A DNA stretch of 64,000 nucleotides from an uncultured bacterium. GTDB taxonomy: Bacteria > Desulfobacterota > Binatia > UBA1149 > CAITLU01. The stretch spans positions 1 to 64,000 of the forward strand of contig CAITLU010000037.1 in the NCBI GenBank assembly GCA_903893315.1. Reading direction: 5' to 3'. Below are positions 10,800 through 18,413 of the stretch, piece by piece; position 1 is the first letter of the stretch; the number at the start of each line of letters is the position of its first letter. A model generated the notes under the pieces. The model did no database searches. It saw only the letters and a list, made by a program, of their open reading frames with translations, and was not told where the DNA came from. Made by a program: the position numbers and the translations under genes.

Positions 10800-11648
10800 A
10801 TGCACTACGGCCTGACGTTCTTTCCCACCGAGTACTCGATTTCTCCGGCGGCGCTGGCACGCGCCGCCGAAGAGCGCGGCTTCGAATCGCTGTGGGTCGC
10901 CGAACACTCGCACATCCCGGCCTGTAGAACTTCGCCCTGGCCCGGCGGCGCCGAGCTTCCGCAGATGTACTACGATGTGCTCGATCCTTTCGTGGCTCTG
11001 GCCAGTGCCGCGTCGGTTACATCGCGCATCCGTCTCGGTACCGGCGTGTGTCTGCTCACCCAGCGCGATCCCATTCAGACTGCCAAGGCGGTGGCCTCTC
11101 TGGATGTGCTTTCGAAGGGCCGTTTCATGTTTGGCATCGGCGGCGGCTGGAACCTCGAAGAAATGCGCAACCACGGTACCGATCCGTCTACCCGCTGGAA
11201 GAGGCTTCGCGAGAGTGTCGAGGCCATGAAGTTGCTGTGGACCCAGGAGAAGGCTGAGTATCACGGCGAGTTGATCGACTTCGATCCTGTCATCGTTTCG
11301 CCCAAGCCGGTTCACAAACCGTATCCGCCGGTGCACGTGGGCGGGGCGATGCCGCACGCCCTGCGCCGTGCGGTGCGTTACGGTGACGGTTGGATTCCGC
11401 TCCAAGGCCGTGGTCCCGACGATGTCGCGGCGTTGATGCCGGCGGTGCGGAGCGCACTGGCAGAGGTCGGGCGCGACGTCGAGGGTTTTGAAGTTTCCGT
11501 CTACGGTTGCAGTCCCAAACCTGAACGCCTGGCCGCACTGCGCGATGCTGGCGTGACCCGCGCGCTGTTCTTCGTTCCGTCGGCCACTGAAGATGTCGTG
11601 CTGCCGCTTCTGGACGATTACGCGAAAGTTGCGGGCAGCGTGGAATGA
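10800..11648 (+). CDS. LLM-class (luciferase-like) flavin/F420-dependent oxidoreductase
   Basis: 282 residues, TIM-barrel luciferase-like monooxygenase superfamily. Motifs: FESLWVAEHSHIP near the N-terminus, RIRLGTGVCLLTQRDP, LDVLSKGRFMFGIGGGWN (cofactor-binding region of the F420-type subgroup), PPVHVGGAMPHALRRAVRYGDGW. The subgroup is annotated as F420-dependent in actinobacteria; in this organism the cofactor could be F420 or FMN. ATG at 10800 has GGAGGT four bases upstream, while the frame opens earlier without a site. It converges on the Cys-rich TusA-like gene with only 22 bases between stops. Substrate unknown. Confidence 0.9.
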   Translation: MHYGLTFFPTEYSISPAALARAAEERGFESLWVAEHSHIPACRTSPWPGGAELPQMYYDVLDPFVALASAASVTSRIRLGTGVCLLTQRDPIQTAKAVASLDVLSKGRFMFGIGGGWNLEEMRNHGTDPSTRWKRLRESVEAMKLLWTQEKAEYHGELIDFDPVIVSPKPVHKPYPPVHVGGAMPHALRRAVRYGDGWIPLQGRGPDDVAALMPAVRSALAEVGRDVEGFEVSVYGCSPKPERLAALRDAGVTRALFFVPSATEDVVLPLLDDYAKVAGSVE

Positions 11649-11657
11649 GGGTCGGCG

Positions 11658-11677
11658 GCGCTGATGACGTTCAGCGC
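11658..11677. terminator. short hairpin between converging stops
   Basis: GCGCTGA (11658-11664) pairs perfectly with TCAGCGC (11671-11677), loop six bases. The stop codon of the minus-strand gene is in one arm, as at 8961-8995. No T-run; weak candidate for a bidirectional terminator. Confidence 0.3.
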
Positions 11678-12324
11678 GCGCGGATCCAGTAGCGGGGATG
11701 GTCGGCGGCGGCGAGTCCGTTTCCGGTGAGGCGGCACCAGGCCGGGATGTCTTCGGGGGCTGCGGGGTCGAGGGAGACGAGCAGCAGGACCGCTCCGGTG
11801 GGCAGTCTGCCAAGACGGCTGCGAAGTTCGAGGATGAGTTCCCCGCACGCAATCGTGCCGGCGTTCCACTCGGCACTCGCGGCTGTGTGTGCGCGCTCTT
11901 GTTCGGCGCCGCACAGGGGCAGCGGCGTGTTCTCGGAACCCGCATTTCCCTGAGGCAGGGCAGAGGGCGTTGGCGGCGCGGCGAACTTGTCGCTCCACAG
12001 ACACGGCGGCCGCACGTCCATGGAAAAACCTTCGCGGCGGCTGGCCTCGCGCCAACCTTGCAGGAAGCAGTCGCGTCCGTGGACGTAGCGCCAGGTGCGG
12101 TCGCGAAGCTGGGCGGCATCGAGTCCCATGTCGACAGCAACGCAGGTCAGGCAGCGCGGCGAAGCCTTGTATCCGCACACCAGACTGATCATCGCTTCGT
12201 GACCGCACAGGACGGCTGCGCACGAAGCGCACGCGGCACCCGCAGCGTGGTCGAGTTCGGCCAGCACCGCGCGGGCGCGCGCGTCTTCGCCGAGGCTCTC
12301 CAACTGGTCTTCGAAGGTGCTCAC
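11671..12324 (-). CDS. Cys-rich protein with C-terminal TusA/SirA-like sulfur-carrier domain
   Basis: 217 residues. The N-terminal part (about 28-100) is cysteine-rich: C32, C35, C40, C50, C58, C61 and C86, in ACASCAAVLCGH, VCGYKASPRCLTC and HGRDCFLQGW, looking like a metal site. After a Pro/Ala-rich linker (about 110-150), residues 152-217 resemble a TusA fold: a central cysteine (C160 in TIACGELILELR), GAVLLLVSLDPAAPEDIPAW and CRLTGNGLAA. The CPxP motif of classical TusA is reduced to Cys-Gly. Its ATG overlaps the stop of the TusA-MetE fusion by four bases (ATGA), so translation is coupled. No characterised relative is recognised; a sulfur-relay role is inferred. Confidence 0.7.
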   Translation of the reverse strand: MSTFEDQLESLGEDARARAVLAELDHAAGAACASCAAVLCGHEAMISLVCGYKASPRCLTCVAVDMGLDAAQLRDRTWRYVHGRDCFLQGWREASRREGFSMDVRPPCLWSDKFAAPPTPSALPQGNAGSENTPLPLCGAEQERAHTAASAEWNAGTIACGELILELRSRLGRLPTGAVLLLVSLDPAAPEDIPAWCRLTGNGLAAADHPRYWIRAR

Positions 12325-13922
12325 AGGCGGTAGCGCGTTTTGAGGATCTCGGCCGCGCGCACGATGACCGTGAGCTTCTGCTCGGCGAGTTCGGCGGTGA
12401 CGATCGGATTGTCTGCGAAAGTGGCAAAGCCGCAGTCGGGGTTCAGAAGCACTCGCTCGGGTCCGAACAGCGCGATGGCGCGTTCAGCACGGGCAAGCAC
12501 TTCGTCGACGGACTCCACGCGTTGCTCCTTCTGGTTGATGACGCCGACTCCGATACGCACGTCACTCGGAAGCGCGGCCAGCACTTCGAGTTCTCCGGCC
12601 CGAGGTGTGCAAAGTTCCAGAAACAGGGTTCCGACCGCGATCGCACTGAGTACCGGCAGCAGCGGACGATAGTCGCCGGCCAGCGCGACGTTCTCGTCAG
12701 GAGTCCAGTTGCCGCGACACATGTGCAGGGCCAGACGTTCGCGCGGCAGACCCTCGACGACTGCACTCAGCAGATCGCGTGCGAAGGCGAGTTCTTCGTC
12801 GACCGGACGTTTTGCACCGAGGGCTCCGCACATGAAGGTGCGGCCGCCGGCGCCCGAAGCGCCGTACACGACTTCGCTCAGCACCGGCTCGTCGAGCTGT
12901 ACGATGGAGACTCCTGCGGCGAGCAGAAAATGCAGTTCTTCACGCAGCACGCGCACGATGTCGACGGCGAGGTCTTCGCGGCGGGCGTAGGCGCGATCGG
13001 AGATGCACTCCATCCACATAGTTCGCGTAAGCAGGTAGGGACCGGGCAGCGCAACCTTGATCGCGGCGCTCGGTGCCAGCGAGTGTGCGAACTCGAACTC
13101 GTGCACGGCCAGCGGCCGTCTGCGTCCGAGCGGACCGAACACCGCGGGGTGGCGAATCTCGGCGGCGGGAACGTCCAGTGCTCTCAACTCGCGCTCGAAT
13201 TCCTCGGCGTCGTCGACGTACGCAAGCAGGTCAGTGATCGGTATGAGCTGGCAGTTGTCGAGCAGCGCGCCGACGAAGCTGGCGTAATTGTCGCGGCGCT
13301 GCTCGCCGTCAGTGATCACATCCGCACCGGCACGTTGCTGCGCGGCGACGGCCAGACGCACGGCGTCGTCTGCGGCGGCCTCGAATTCCGTTTCGGACAT
13401 GCGTCCTTGCATGCGTTCGTGCAGAGCGCGCAGCAGCCAGCGCGGACGCGGCCAACTCCCGATGCCGGCCACTGCCAATGCTTCAAGCGGCGGAGCCGGT
13501 GATGGCGGCGGAAGTGAAGATGGAATGACCACGCTCGCGATCGCCTGCGTGATCGGTGCCTGTTGCTTGTGTTTGTGTGTCGCGGCGGAACCTGCGGCAA
13601 CTGCGTCGATGGCGCTCGCCGCTGGAGTCGCAAGCGAAGTTTCTGTCGCGACGTCGCTGCCCGGGAACGTCCCTTTGCTGACCAGGAAACGCAGGCGAGA
13701 GCCTTCGCGCGTCGTTGCAAGCAACTGGTTCCCCGTCAGTCGACACCACGACGGCAGGTCTTCGACCACCGAACTCTCTGTAGAAAAAATTTCCAGCAGC
13801 TCTCCTGCGGCGAGCGGGTCGATGTGTCGACGGATGAGCAGCAGGAGGCCGTTGCCGCAGTCGAGGTCGCCTCCGTCGAAAGAAGCGGTGGGCCGTCCAA
13901 AGGAAAGCGGGGAGTCGGACAT
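12321..13922 (-). CDS. fusion of TusA/SirA-like domain with MetE-type (core) methionine synthase domain
   Basis: 533 residues. Residues about 15-85 form a TusA-like domain with its cysteine at C22 (LDCGNGLLLLIRR) and SWCRLTGNQLLAT. Residues 86-147 are an Ala/Pro-rich linker. Residues 150-530 match the C-terminal half of cobalamin-independent methionine synthase: GIGSWPRPRWLL, GADVITDGEQRRDNY, LDEPVLSEV, and all four zinc ligands expected from MetE, namely H400 and C402 (LALHMCRGN), E436 (LFLELCTP) and C497 (LNPDCGFAT). The long MetE N-terminal half is absent, as in 'core-MetE' proteins, some of which take methyl groups from corrinoids. It is preceded by a DsrE gene and coupled to a second TusA-like gene. 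The exact thiol substrate is unknown. Confidence 0.85.
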   Translation of the reverse strand: MSDSPLSFGRPTASFDGGDLDCGNGLLLLIRRHIDPLAAGELLEIFSTESSVVEDLPSWCRLTGNQLLATTREGSRLRFLVSKGTFPGSDVATETSLATPAASAIDAVAAGSAATHKHKQQAPITQAIASVVIPSSLPPPSPAPPLEALAVAGIGSWPRPRWLLRALHERMQGRMSETEFEAAADDAVRLAVAAQQRAGADVITDGEQRRDNYASFVGALLDNCQLIPITDLLAYVDDAEEFERELRALDVPAAEIRHPAVFGPLGRRRPLAVHEFEFAHSLAPSAAIKVALPGPYLLTRTMWMECISDRAYARREDLAVDIVRVLREELHFLLAAGVSIVQLDEPVLSEVVYGASGAGGRTFMCGALGAKRPVDEELAFARDLLSAVVEGLPRERLALHMCRGNWTPDENVALAGDYRPLLPVLSAIAVGTLFLELCTPRAGELEVLAALPSDVRIGVGVINQKEQRVESVDEVLARAERAIALFGPERVLLNPDCGFATFADNPIVTAELAEQKLTVIVRAAEILKTRYRL

Positions 13923-13973
13923 CGGGTCGGTTCCAGAGCCAGGCGCTCGAATGTCTTGGAGACGCCTAGGGCT

Positions 13974-14336
13974 TCAGTACGAAATGCAGGGCGAGCCGGA
14001 GGCGAGAAACTCGACCAGTTTGGCACCGCCGACGATCTTGGCTCCAGCCACGAGCTTCGTTTCGTCGAGACCGCGTTTCTTGAAGCACGGCGAACAGACA
14101 TAGATGGTACCGCCTGCGCCGGCGAAAGAGGCCATCAGGTCGGTGAGCGGCGCGAAGCCTTCCTCGCGGATGTCGTCAGCGGCGCCTTGCACCGCCAGAC
14201 GTACACCTTCGGTGCTGAGAAAGACCACGGTTTCCTGATCGGAGCCTACCGCGGCGTTGGCGACAACGAAGGCGACCGTGGCTCTGTCCGGGTCGGCCGC
14301 CGCTTGGGTGAGAGAAACGCAGAATTTTCCGGGCAT
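13974..14336 (-). CDS. DsrE-family (DsrE/F/H-like) sulfur-transfer protein
   Basis: 120 residues from ATG 14336, which has AGGAG about eight bases upstream; the frame is open farther up but without a site. The fold pattern is DsrE-like: ATVAFVVANAAV, ETVVFLSTEGVRLAV, and the active-site region GGTIYVCSPCFKKRGL with C81 and C84, followed by KIVGGAKLVEFLASG. DsrE-type proteins accept sulfur as cysteine persulfide and hand it to or from TusA-type carriers. It is the first gene of a three-gene minus-strand unit with the TusA-MetE fusion (51 bases downstream) and the Cys-rich TusA-like gene, which fits a sulfur relay. Confidence 0.85.
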   Translation of the reverse strand: MPGKFCVSLTQAAADPDRATVAFVVANAAVGSDQETVVFLSTEGVRLAVQGAADDIREEGFAPLTDLMASFAGAGGTIYVCSPCFKKRGLDETKLVAGAKIVGGAKLVEFLASGSPCISY

Positions 14337-14644
14337 CGATCGTTCTCCTATGCGTGGATGAGTGCAGACGAACTCGGCCCGCGCCGCGTCGGCGCCGAAT
14401 CCTGCGCCGGGCAGGACGCCCGCGCAAGGTCGCCTCTGTTGGTTGACGGCGCTCCACGTTCGGTGTGCGCAGTCCGCTGCCGCAGTGGGCGCCGGCGCGA
14501 TGGCGATGAACATGGCGGCGACGTCTGCGCGAGCAGGCAGCACGGCGCTTTCCGGCGCTTGCCTTGTTGCAAGGTCTTGCCATTCTTCCGGCGATTTTGT
14601 GGGGCGCGGATCAAACCGCACAGCCGATCCAAGGAGGATCTCTC
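14337..14644. other. gene-free divergent interval (dsrE-like gene / thiolase)
   Basis: 308 bases between the two divergent starts. Open frames crossing it (such as the upstream extension of the dsrE frame) lack coding character. It must hold both promoters, but no convincing hexamers, operator palindrome or riboswitch were recognised. A cobalamin or SAM switch was looked for because of the MetE domain and was not seen. Confidence 0.5.
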
Positions 14645-15835
14645 ATGCGTGAAGCCGTCATTGTCGATGCGATACGGACGCCGCTCGGACGCGGCAAGAA
14701 GAACGGGGCTTTGGCGGGCTGGCACGCCGTCGATCTGGCGGCCGAGCCGATTCGCGCTCTGGTCCAACGGACCGGCCTCGACCCGGCGCTTATCGAAGAC
14801 GTCATCATGGGATGCGTCAGCCAGGTAGGCGAGCAAGGTCTGAACATCGGCCGCAACGCCGCGCTTGCAGCGGGACTTCCCGAAACCGTGTGCGGAACCA
14901 CGGTTGATCGCCAGTGCGGCTCGAGCCAGCAGGCCCTGCATTTCGCCGCGCAAGGCGTGATGGCGGGCGCTTACGACTGTGTGATCGCGGCCGGGGTCGA
15001 GTCCATGAGCCGGTTGCCGATGGGCAGCTCGGTGGCTGTTGGCGGCGTGCCGTTCGGACCGAAGATGACCGAGCGTTACGTCGCGGCCAACCTCTACGGG
15101 CGCGGCGGTCTGGTCAACCAGGGCCTGTCCGCGGAAGAGGTGTGCCGGAAGTGGCAGTTGACGCGCGAGCAACTCGATGCGTTCTCGGCGGCTTCCCACA
15201 AGCGTGCAGCTGCGGCTACAGAGAACGGATGGTTCAAGAACGAGATCCTTCCGATCGAGCGCCGCAACGACGACGGCGGTGTCGACGTCATTGCCGCTGA
15301 CGAGGGCATTCGCGCCGAAAGCACGATCGAAAAACTCGCGTCGCTGAAGCCGGCGTTCGAGGAGACCGGCATGATCACGGCCGGGAACTCGAGCCAGATC
15401 ACCGACGGAGCGGCGGCGGTGCTGGTGATGGAGCGCAAGCGTGCCGAAGAACTCGGACTCAGGCCGCGTGCGCGTTTCCACGCTTTCGCTCTCGGGGCCT
15501 GCGACCCGGTCATCATGCTGAGTGCGCCGATTCCGGCCACGGCCAACGTACTCAAACGTGCCGGCATGAAGATTTCCGACATCGACGCGGTCGAGATCAA
15601 CGAAGCCTTCGCTCCGGTCGTGCTTGCCTGGGCCAAGGAGTTCGGCGTCGACCTGTCCAAGGTCAACCCCAACGGCGGTGCGATCGCACTTGGCCATCCG
15701 CTCGGCTGCAGCGGTGCGCGACTGATGACGACGCTGCTGAACTACTTGGAGCGCAGCGGCGGCCGTTTCGGTCTGCAGACGATGTGCGAAGGCGGCGGCA
15801 TGGCCAACGCCACGATCATCGAGCGCCTCGGGTAG
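14645..15835 (+). CDS. acetyl-CoA C-acyltransferase (thiolase)
   Basis: 396 residues. Degradative/biosynthetic thiolase: nucleophile Cys in VDRQCGSSQQALHF (about residue 91), the His motif NPNGGAIALGHPLGCSGAR and the second Cys in MCEGGGMANATI near the C-terminus. The subgroup (steroid and acyl-CoA thiolases, FadA5-like) is suggested by GSSQQAL in place of the more common GSGLQA. The start is chosen for AAGGAGG about ten bases upstream of ATG 14645. It is a single gene divergent from the sulfur-relay operon and convergent with pstB. Chain-length preference cannot be read from the sequence. Confidence 0.93.
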   Translation: MREAVIVDAIRTPLGRGKKNGALAGWHAVDLAAEPIRALVQRTGLDPALIEDVIMGCVSQVGEQGLNIGRNAALAAGLPETVCGTTVDRQCGSSQQALHFAAQGVMAGAYDCVIAAGVESMSRLPMGSSVAVGGVPFGPKMTERYVAANLYGRGGLVNQGLSAEEVCRKWQLTREQLDAFSAASHKRAAAATENGWFKNEILPIERRNDDGGVDVIAADEGIRAESTIEKLASLKPAFEETGMITAGNSSQITDGAAAVLVMERKRAEELGLRPRARFHAFALGACDPVIMLSAPIPATANVLKRAGMKISDIDAVEINEAFAPVVLAWAKEFGVDLSKVNPNGGAIALGHPLGCSGARLMTTLLNYLERSGGRFGLQTMCEGGGMANATIIERLG

Positions 15836-15985
15836 CGGCTACTGCGACAAGCGGCGCGCGAGTCGGTAGTCGGCGAGAGTCGACGCCCGTCCGTGCGTCG
15901 CTTTGTCCGTCCGTCGCTATGCGGCCATCCCCGCGGTGGTGTTGATTCCCGGCGACGCGATGCCGGAGCGTTCTCGCTGCTTGTG

Positions 15986-16771
15986 TCAGCCGAAGCGTCC
16001 TTCGATGTAGTCGGCGGTGCGCTTGTCGTGAGGCGCGATGAAGATGTCTTCGGTGCGGCGGTGTTCTACGATCTCGCCGAGCAGCATGAATACGCATTCG
16101 TCGCTGATGCGGCGCGCCTGGGCCATGTTGTGCGTGACCACTACGATGGTGTAGGGGCCGGCCAACGTGCGCATCAGTTCTTCGACTGCCTCGGTGGCGT
16201 TGGGGTCGAGAGTCGAGCACGGCTCGTCCATCAGGATCACGGACGGTTTGAGTGGCAGCAGGCGCGCGATGCAGAGCTTTTGTTGTTGCTCCAGTTGCAG
16301 GTGGGTGGCGCGCTCGCCGAGGCGATCCTTGAGGTCGTCCCACAGTTGCACGGCGCGCAGCGCTGATTCGAGTTCGCAACCTTCCGTCTCGCGATTGCGC
16401 TGCTTCGAAGCGGTATGCAGACGAAATCCGTACAGCACGTTGTCGCGCACCGAAATCGGCAGCGGGTTGGGGCGTTGGAAGACCATGCCGACGCTCTTGC
16501 GCAATTCGATCAGGTCGACATCGGGGTCGTAGATGTTGCGCGCGTGGATCATGACCTCGCCCGAGGTCGTGACGTTGTCGTAGCGCTCGTTGATGCGGTT
16601 GAAGCAGCGCAGCAGCGTAGATTTGCCGCAGCCCGACGGTCCGATGAGGCCGGTAATCAGTCCCCGCCGTACCGTCAGGTCGATGCCGTGCAAGGCTTCG
16701 TGCGGGCCGTAAGAGAGGCGCAGAGCCCGCGTGACGATGACCGGCTGGGTTTCGCTGCCTGGTGCTTGCAT
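15986..16771 (-). CDS. pstB: PstB-type phosphate ABC ATPase, copy A (degenerate signature motif)
   Basis: 261 residues from ATG 16771. Walker A GPSGCGKST (44-52), Q-loop MVFQRPNPLPIS (Q99), Walker B ILMDEPCSTLDP (D182, E183) and H-loop VVVTHNMAQA (H214) are all canonical for PstB. The ABC signature is not: the LSGGQQQR of PstB is replaced by LQLEQQQK (158-165). The opposite set of defects is found in the adjacent copy B, so the two are predicted to form a heterodimer with one complete ATP site. It is the last gene of the pho/pst operon and shares one base with copy B (TGATG). The frame extends upstream into a shadow of copy B; that part was discarded. Confidence 0.92.
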   Translation of the reverse strand: MQAPGSETQPVIVTRALRLSYGPHEALHGIDLTVRRGLITGLIGPSGCGKSTLLRCFNRINERYDNVTTSGEVMIHARNIYDPDVDLIELRKSVGMVFQRPNPLPISVRDNVLYGFRLHTASKQRNRETEGCELESALRAVQLWDDLKDRLGERATHLQLEQQQKLCIARLLPLKPSVILMDEPCSTLDPNATEAVEELMRTLAGPYTIVVVTHNMAQARRISDECVFMLLGEIVEHRRTEDIFIAPHDKRTADYIEGRFG

Positions 16772-17535
16772 CAGCCGAACAGTCCCTGGACGTACTGGAA
16801 CGTACGTACGTCGGCAGTCTGACGCGAGAAGATGGTTTCGGTGGAATCCACCTCGACCAGACGTCCGCCGAGAAACAGCGCGGTACGATCGCCGAGCCTG
16901 CGGGCCTGCAGCACCAGGTTGGTTATCAGGATGATGGTCATGCGCTGTTTGAGCTCTTTGATGACCTCTTCGATCTTCATGGTCGTGACCGGGTCGACCG
17001 CGATCGAAAATTCGTCGAGACACAATATCTCAGGCTCAAGCGACAAGGCGCGTGCGATTGTCAGACGCTGCTGCTGACCGCCCGAAAGACGGGTGCCGAG
17101 ATCGCCGAGGCGATCCTTGACCTCGTCAAAGAGTGCGGCCTGGCAAAGGCAGCGCTCGACCAGTTCGGCCAGTTTCTTCTTGTCGCGCATGCCGCCCATA
17201 CGCGGCGCGAAGGCAACGTTGTCGAAGATCGACATCGGCAGTCCGACCGGTAGCGGGAATACGACACCGATGCGGCGGCGGATTTCGCTTGGATCGCGGA
17301 AATCGCGGACATCACGGCCGTCGATACGGATCGAGCCTTCGACTTTCATGCCGGGAATCATGTCCGACATGCGGTTGATGCAGTTCAGCAGCGAGGTCTT
17401 GCCGGCTCCGGCGGGCCCGATGATGGCCAGGATCTCGCCTTCGTGGACGTCGAGCGAGACGTCCTCGAGTACGACTCGGTCGCCGTAGGACGCGCGCAGG
17501 CCGCGGATCTCTATTTTGCTGACGTTACTCACCAT
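16771..17535 (-). CDS. pstB: PstB-type phosphate ABC ATPase, copy B (degenerate Q- and H-loops)
   Basis: 254 residues. Signature LSGGQQQRLTIARAL (150-164) is canonical and Walker A is GPAGAGKT (40-47). The Q-loop glutamine is lost (VVFPLPVGLP, P94 where copy A has Q99), the D-loop is altered (LDEFSIAVDP instead of LDEPxSxLDP) and the H-loop histidine is Asn (ILITNLVLQA, N206). Walker B D174 and E175 remain. This suggests a regulatory or weak ATP site, with hydrolysis at the composite site made with copy A. Its start overlaps the pstA stop by seven bases. It could also be annotated as a generic phosphate transporter ATPase; context makes Pst membership firm. Confidence 0.9.
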   Translation of the reverse strand: MVSNVSKIEIRGLRASYGDRVVLEDVSLDVHEGEILAIIGPAGAGKTSLLNCINRMSDMIPGMKVEGSIRIDGRDVRDFRDPSEIRRRIGVVFPLPVGLPMSIFDNVAFAPRMGGMRDKKKLAELVERCLCQAALFDEVKDRLGDLGTRLSGGQQQRLTIARALSLEPEILCLDEFSIAVDPVTTMKIEEVIKELKQRMTIILITNLVLQARRLGDRTALFLGGRLVEVDSTETIFSRQTADVRTFQYVQGLFG

Positions 17536-18413
17536 CTTCTACGCGAGCGCAGATAGCTGCGCAGCAGGATCGACGTCAGGTTTACGCTCATCACCAGCCC
17601 GACCAGAACCAATGCGGTCGCGTATGGAAGGGCCTCGGGTACTCCCGGTACCTGTGTGGAGAGCGTGAACAGGTGCATCGAAAGAGCCATGCACTGGTCG
17701 TTCACCGATTGGGGCAGGAAAGGCAGGTAAAAAGCCGCTCCGGTGAACATCACAGGAGCGGTCTCGCCTGCTGCGCGCGAGACTTGAAGGATGACGCCCG
17801 TGAGAATCCCCTGGATCGAGTTGGGCAGCACGACGTAGCGGATGGTCTGCCAGCGCGACGCTCCCAATACCCAGCAGGCCTGGCGAAACGACATCGGGAC
17901 CGCGGCCAACGCTTCCTTGGTACTGGCGATGATGACCGGCAACGTCATGATCGCCAGTGTCAGCGAAGCCGACAGGATGCTGGTGCCGAGGTGCAGGAAC
18001 AGCACGAACGCGCCGACTCCGAACAGCGCGTGGACGATGCTCGGCACACCAGCGAGGTTCACGATGGCAAGGTTGACGATGCGGGTTCCCCAGTGGTCTC
18101 CGGCGTATTCGTTCAGGTAGATCGCCGCCAGCACACCGATCGGCGCGGCTATCGCCAGTGAGACGCCGACCAGCCACAGGGTGCCGACGATGGCCGGAAA
18201 GATTCCACCCGCCGTCATTCCGGCGGCTGGAGAGCTCAGCAGGAAATCCAGCGTCAGTGCCGGCGCCCCGTGCTTGACGAGCAAAGCGAGGATGGCGAGC
18301 AGAGGCAGAACGAGCAGCGCCGTGACGATGCCGAGAAGCGCGCGCACGATGCTTTCGCGGCGCCGGTTCGTCCGCGTCACGTCGGTGGTGGAAAAGGGCA
18401 GGGCTGCGTTCAT
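17529..18413 (-). CDS. pstA: phosphate ABC transporter permease PstA
   Basis: 294 residues, six predicted membrane segments. It shows the PstA layout: short cytoplasmic N-terminus, TM1 (IVTALLVLPLLAILALL), GGIFPAIVGTLWLVGVSLAI, the EYAGDHWGTRIVNLAIVNLA region, the ABC-permease EAA loop SFRQACWVLGASRWQTIRYV, and RAAGETAPVMFTGAAF. It pairs with PstC to form the inner-membrane channel for phosphate. The start overlaps the pstC stop by four bases (ATGA). Confidence 0.95.
   Translation of the reverse strand: MNAALPFSTTDVTRTNRRRESIVRALLGIVTALLVLPLLAILALLVKHGAPALTLDFLLSSPAAGMTAGGIFPAIVGTLWLVGVSLAIAAPIGVLAAIYLNEYAGDHWGTRIVNLAIVNLAGVPSIVHALFGVGAFVLFLHLGTSILSASLTLAIMTLPVIIASTKEALAAVPMSFRQACWVLGASRWQTIRYVVLPNSIQGILTGVILQVSRAAGETAPVMFTGAAFYLPFLPQSVNDQCMALSMHLFTLSTQVPGVPEALPYATALVLVGLVMSVNLTSILLRSYLRSRRRW

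Noticed and set aside
10734-12140. 468-codon minus-strand frame covering the LLM gene and part of the Cys-rich TusA-like gene
   Set aside because: The LLM and TusA-like genes have clear family motifs and ribosome-binding sites; this frame has none.
14337-14644. Possible cobalamin or SAM riboswitch upstream of the thiolase or MetE operon
   Set aside because: No box consensus or characteristic stem arrangement could be recognised in the 308 bases.
14348-15697. 449-codon minus-strand frame antisense to the thiolase
   Set aside because: Shadow of the thiolase; no domain and no upstream site.
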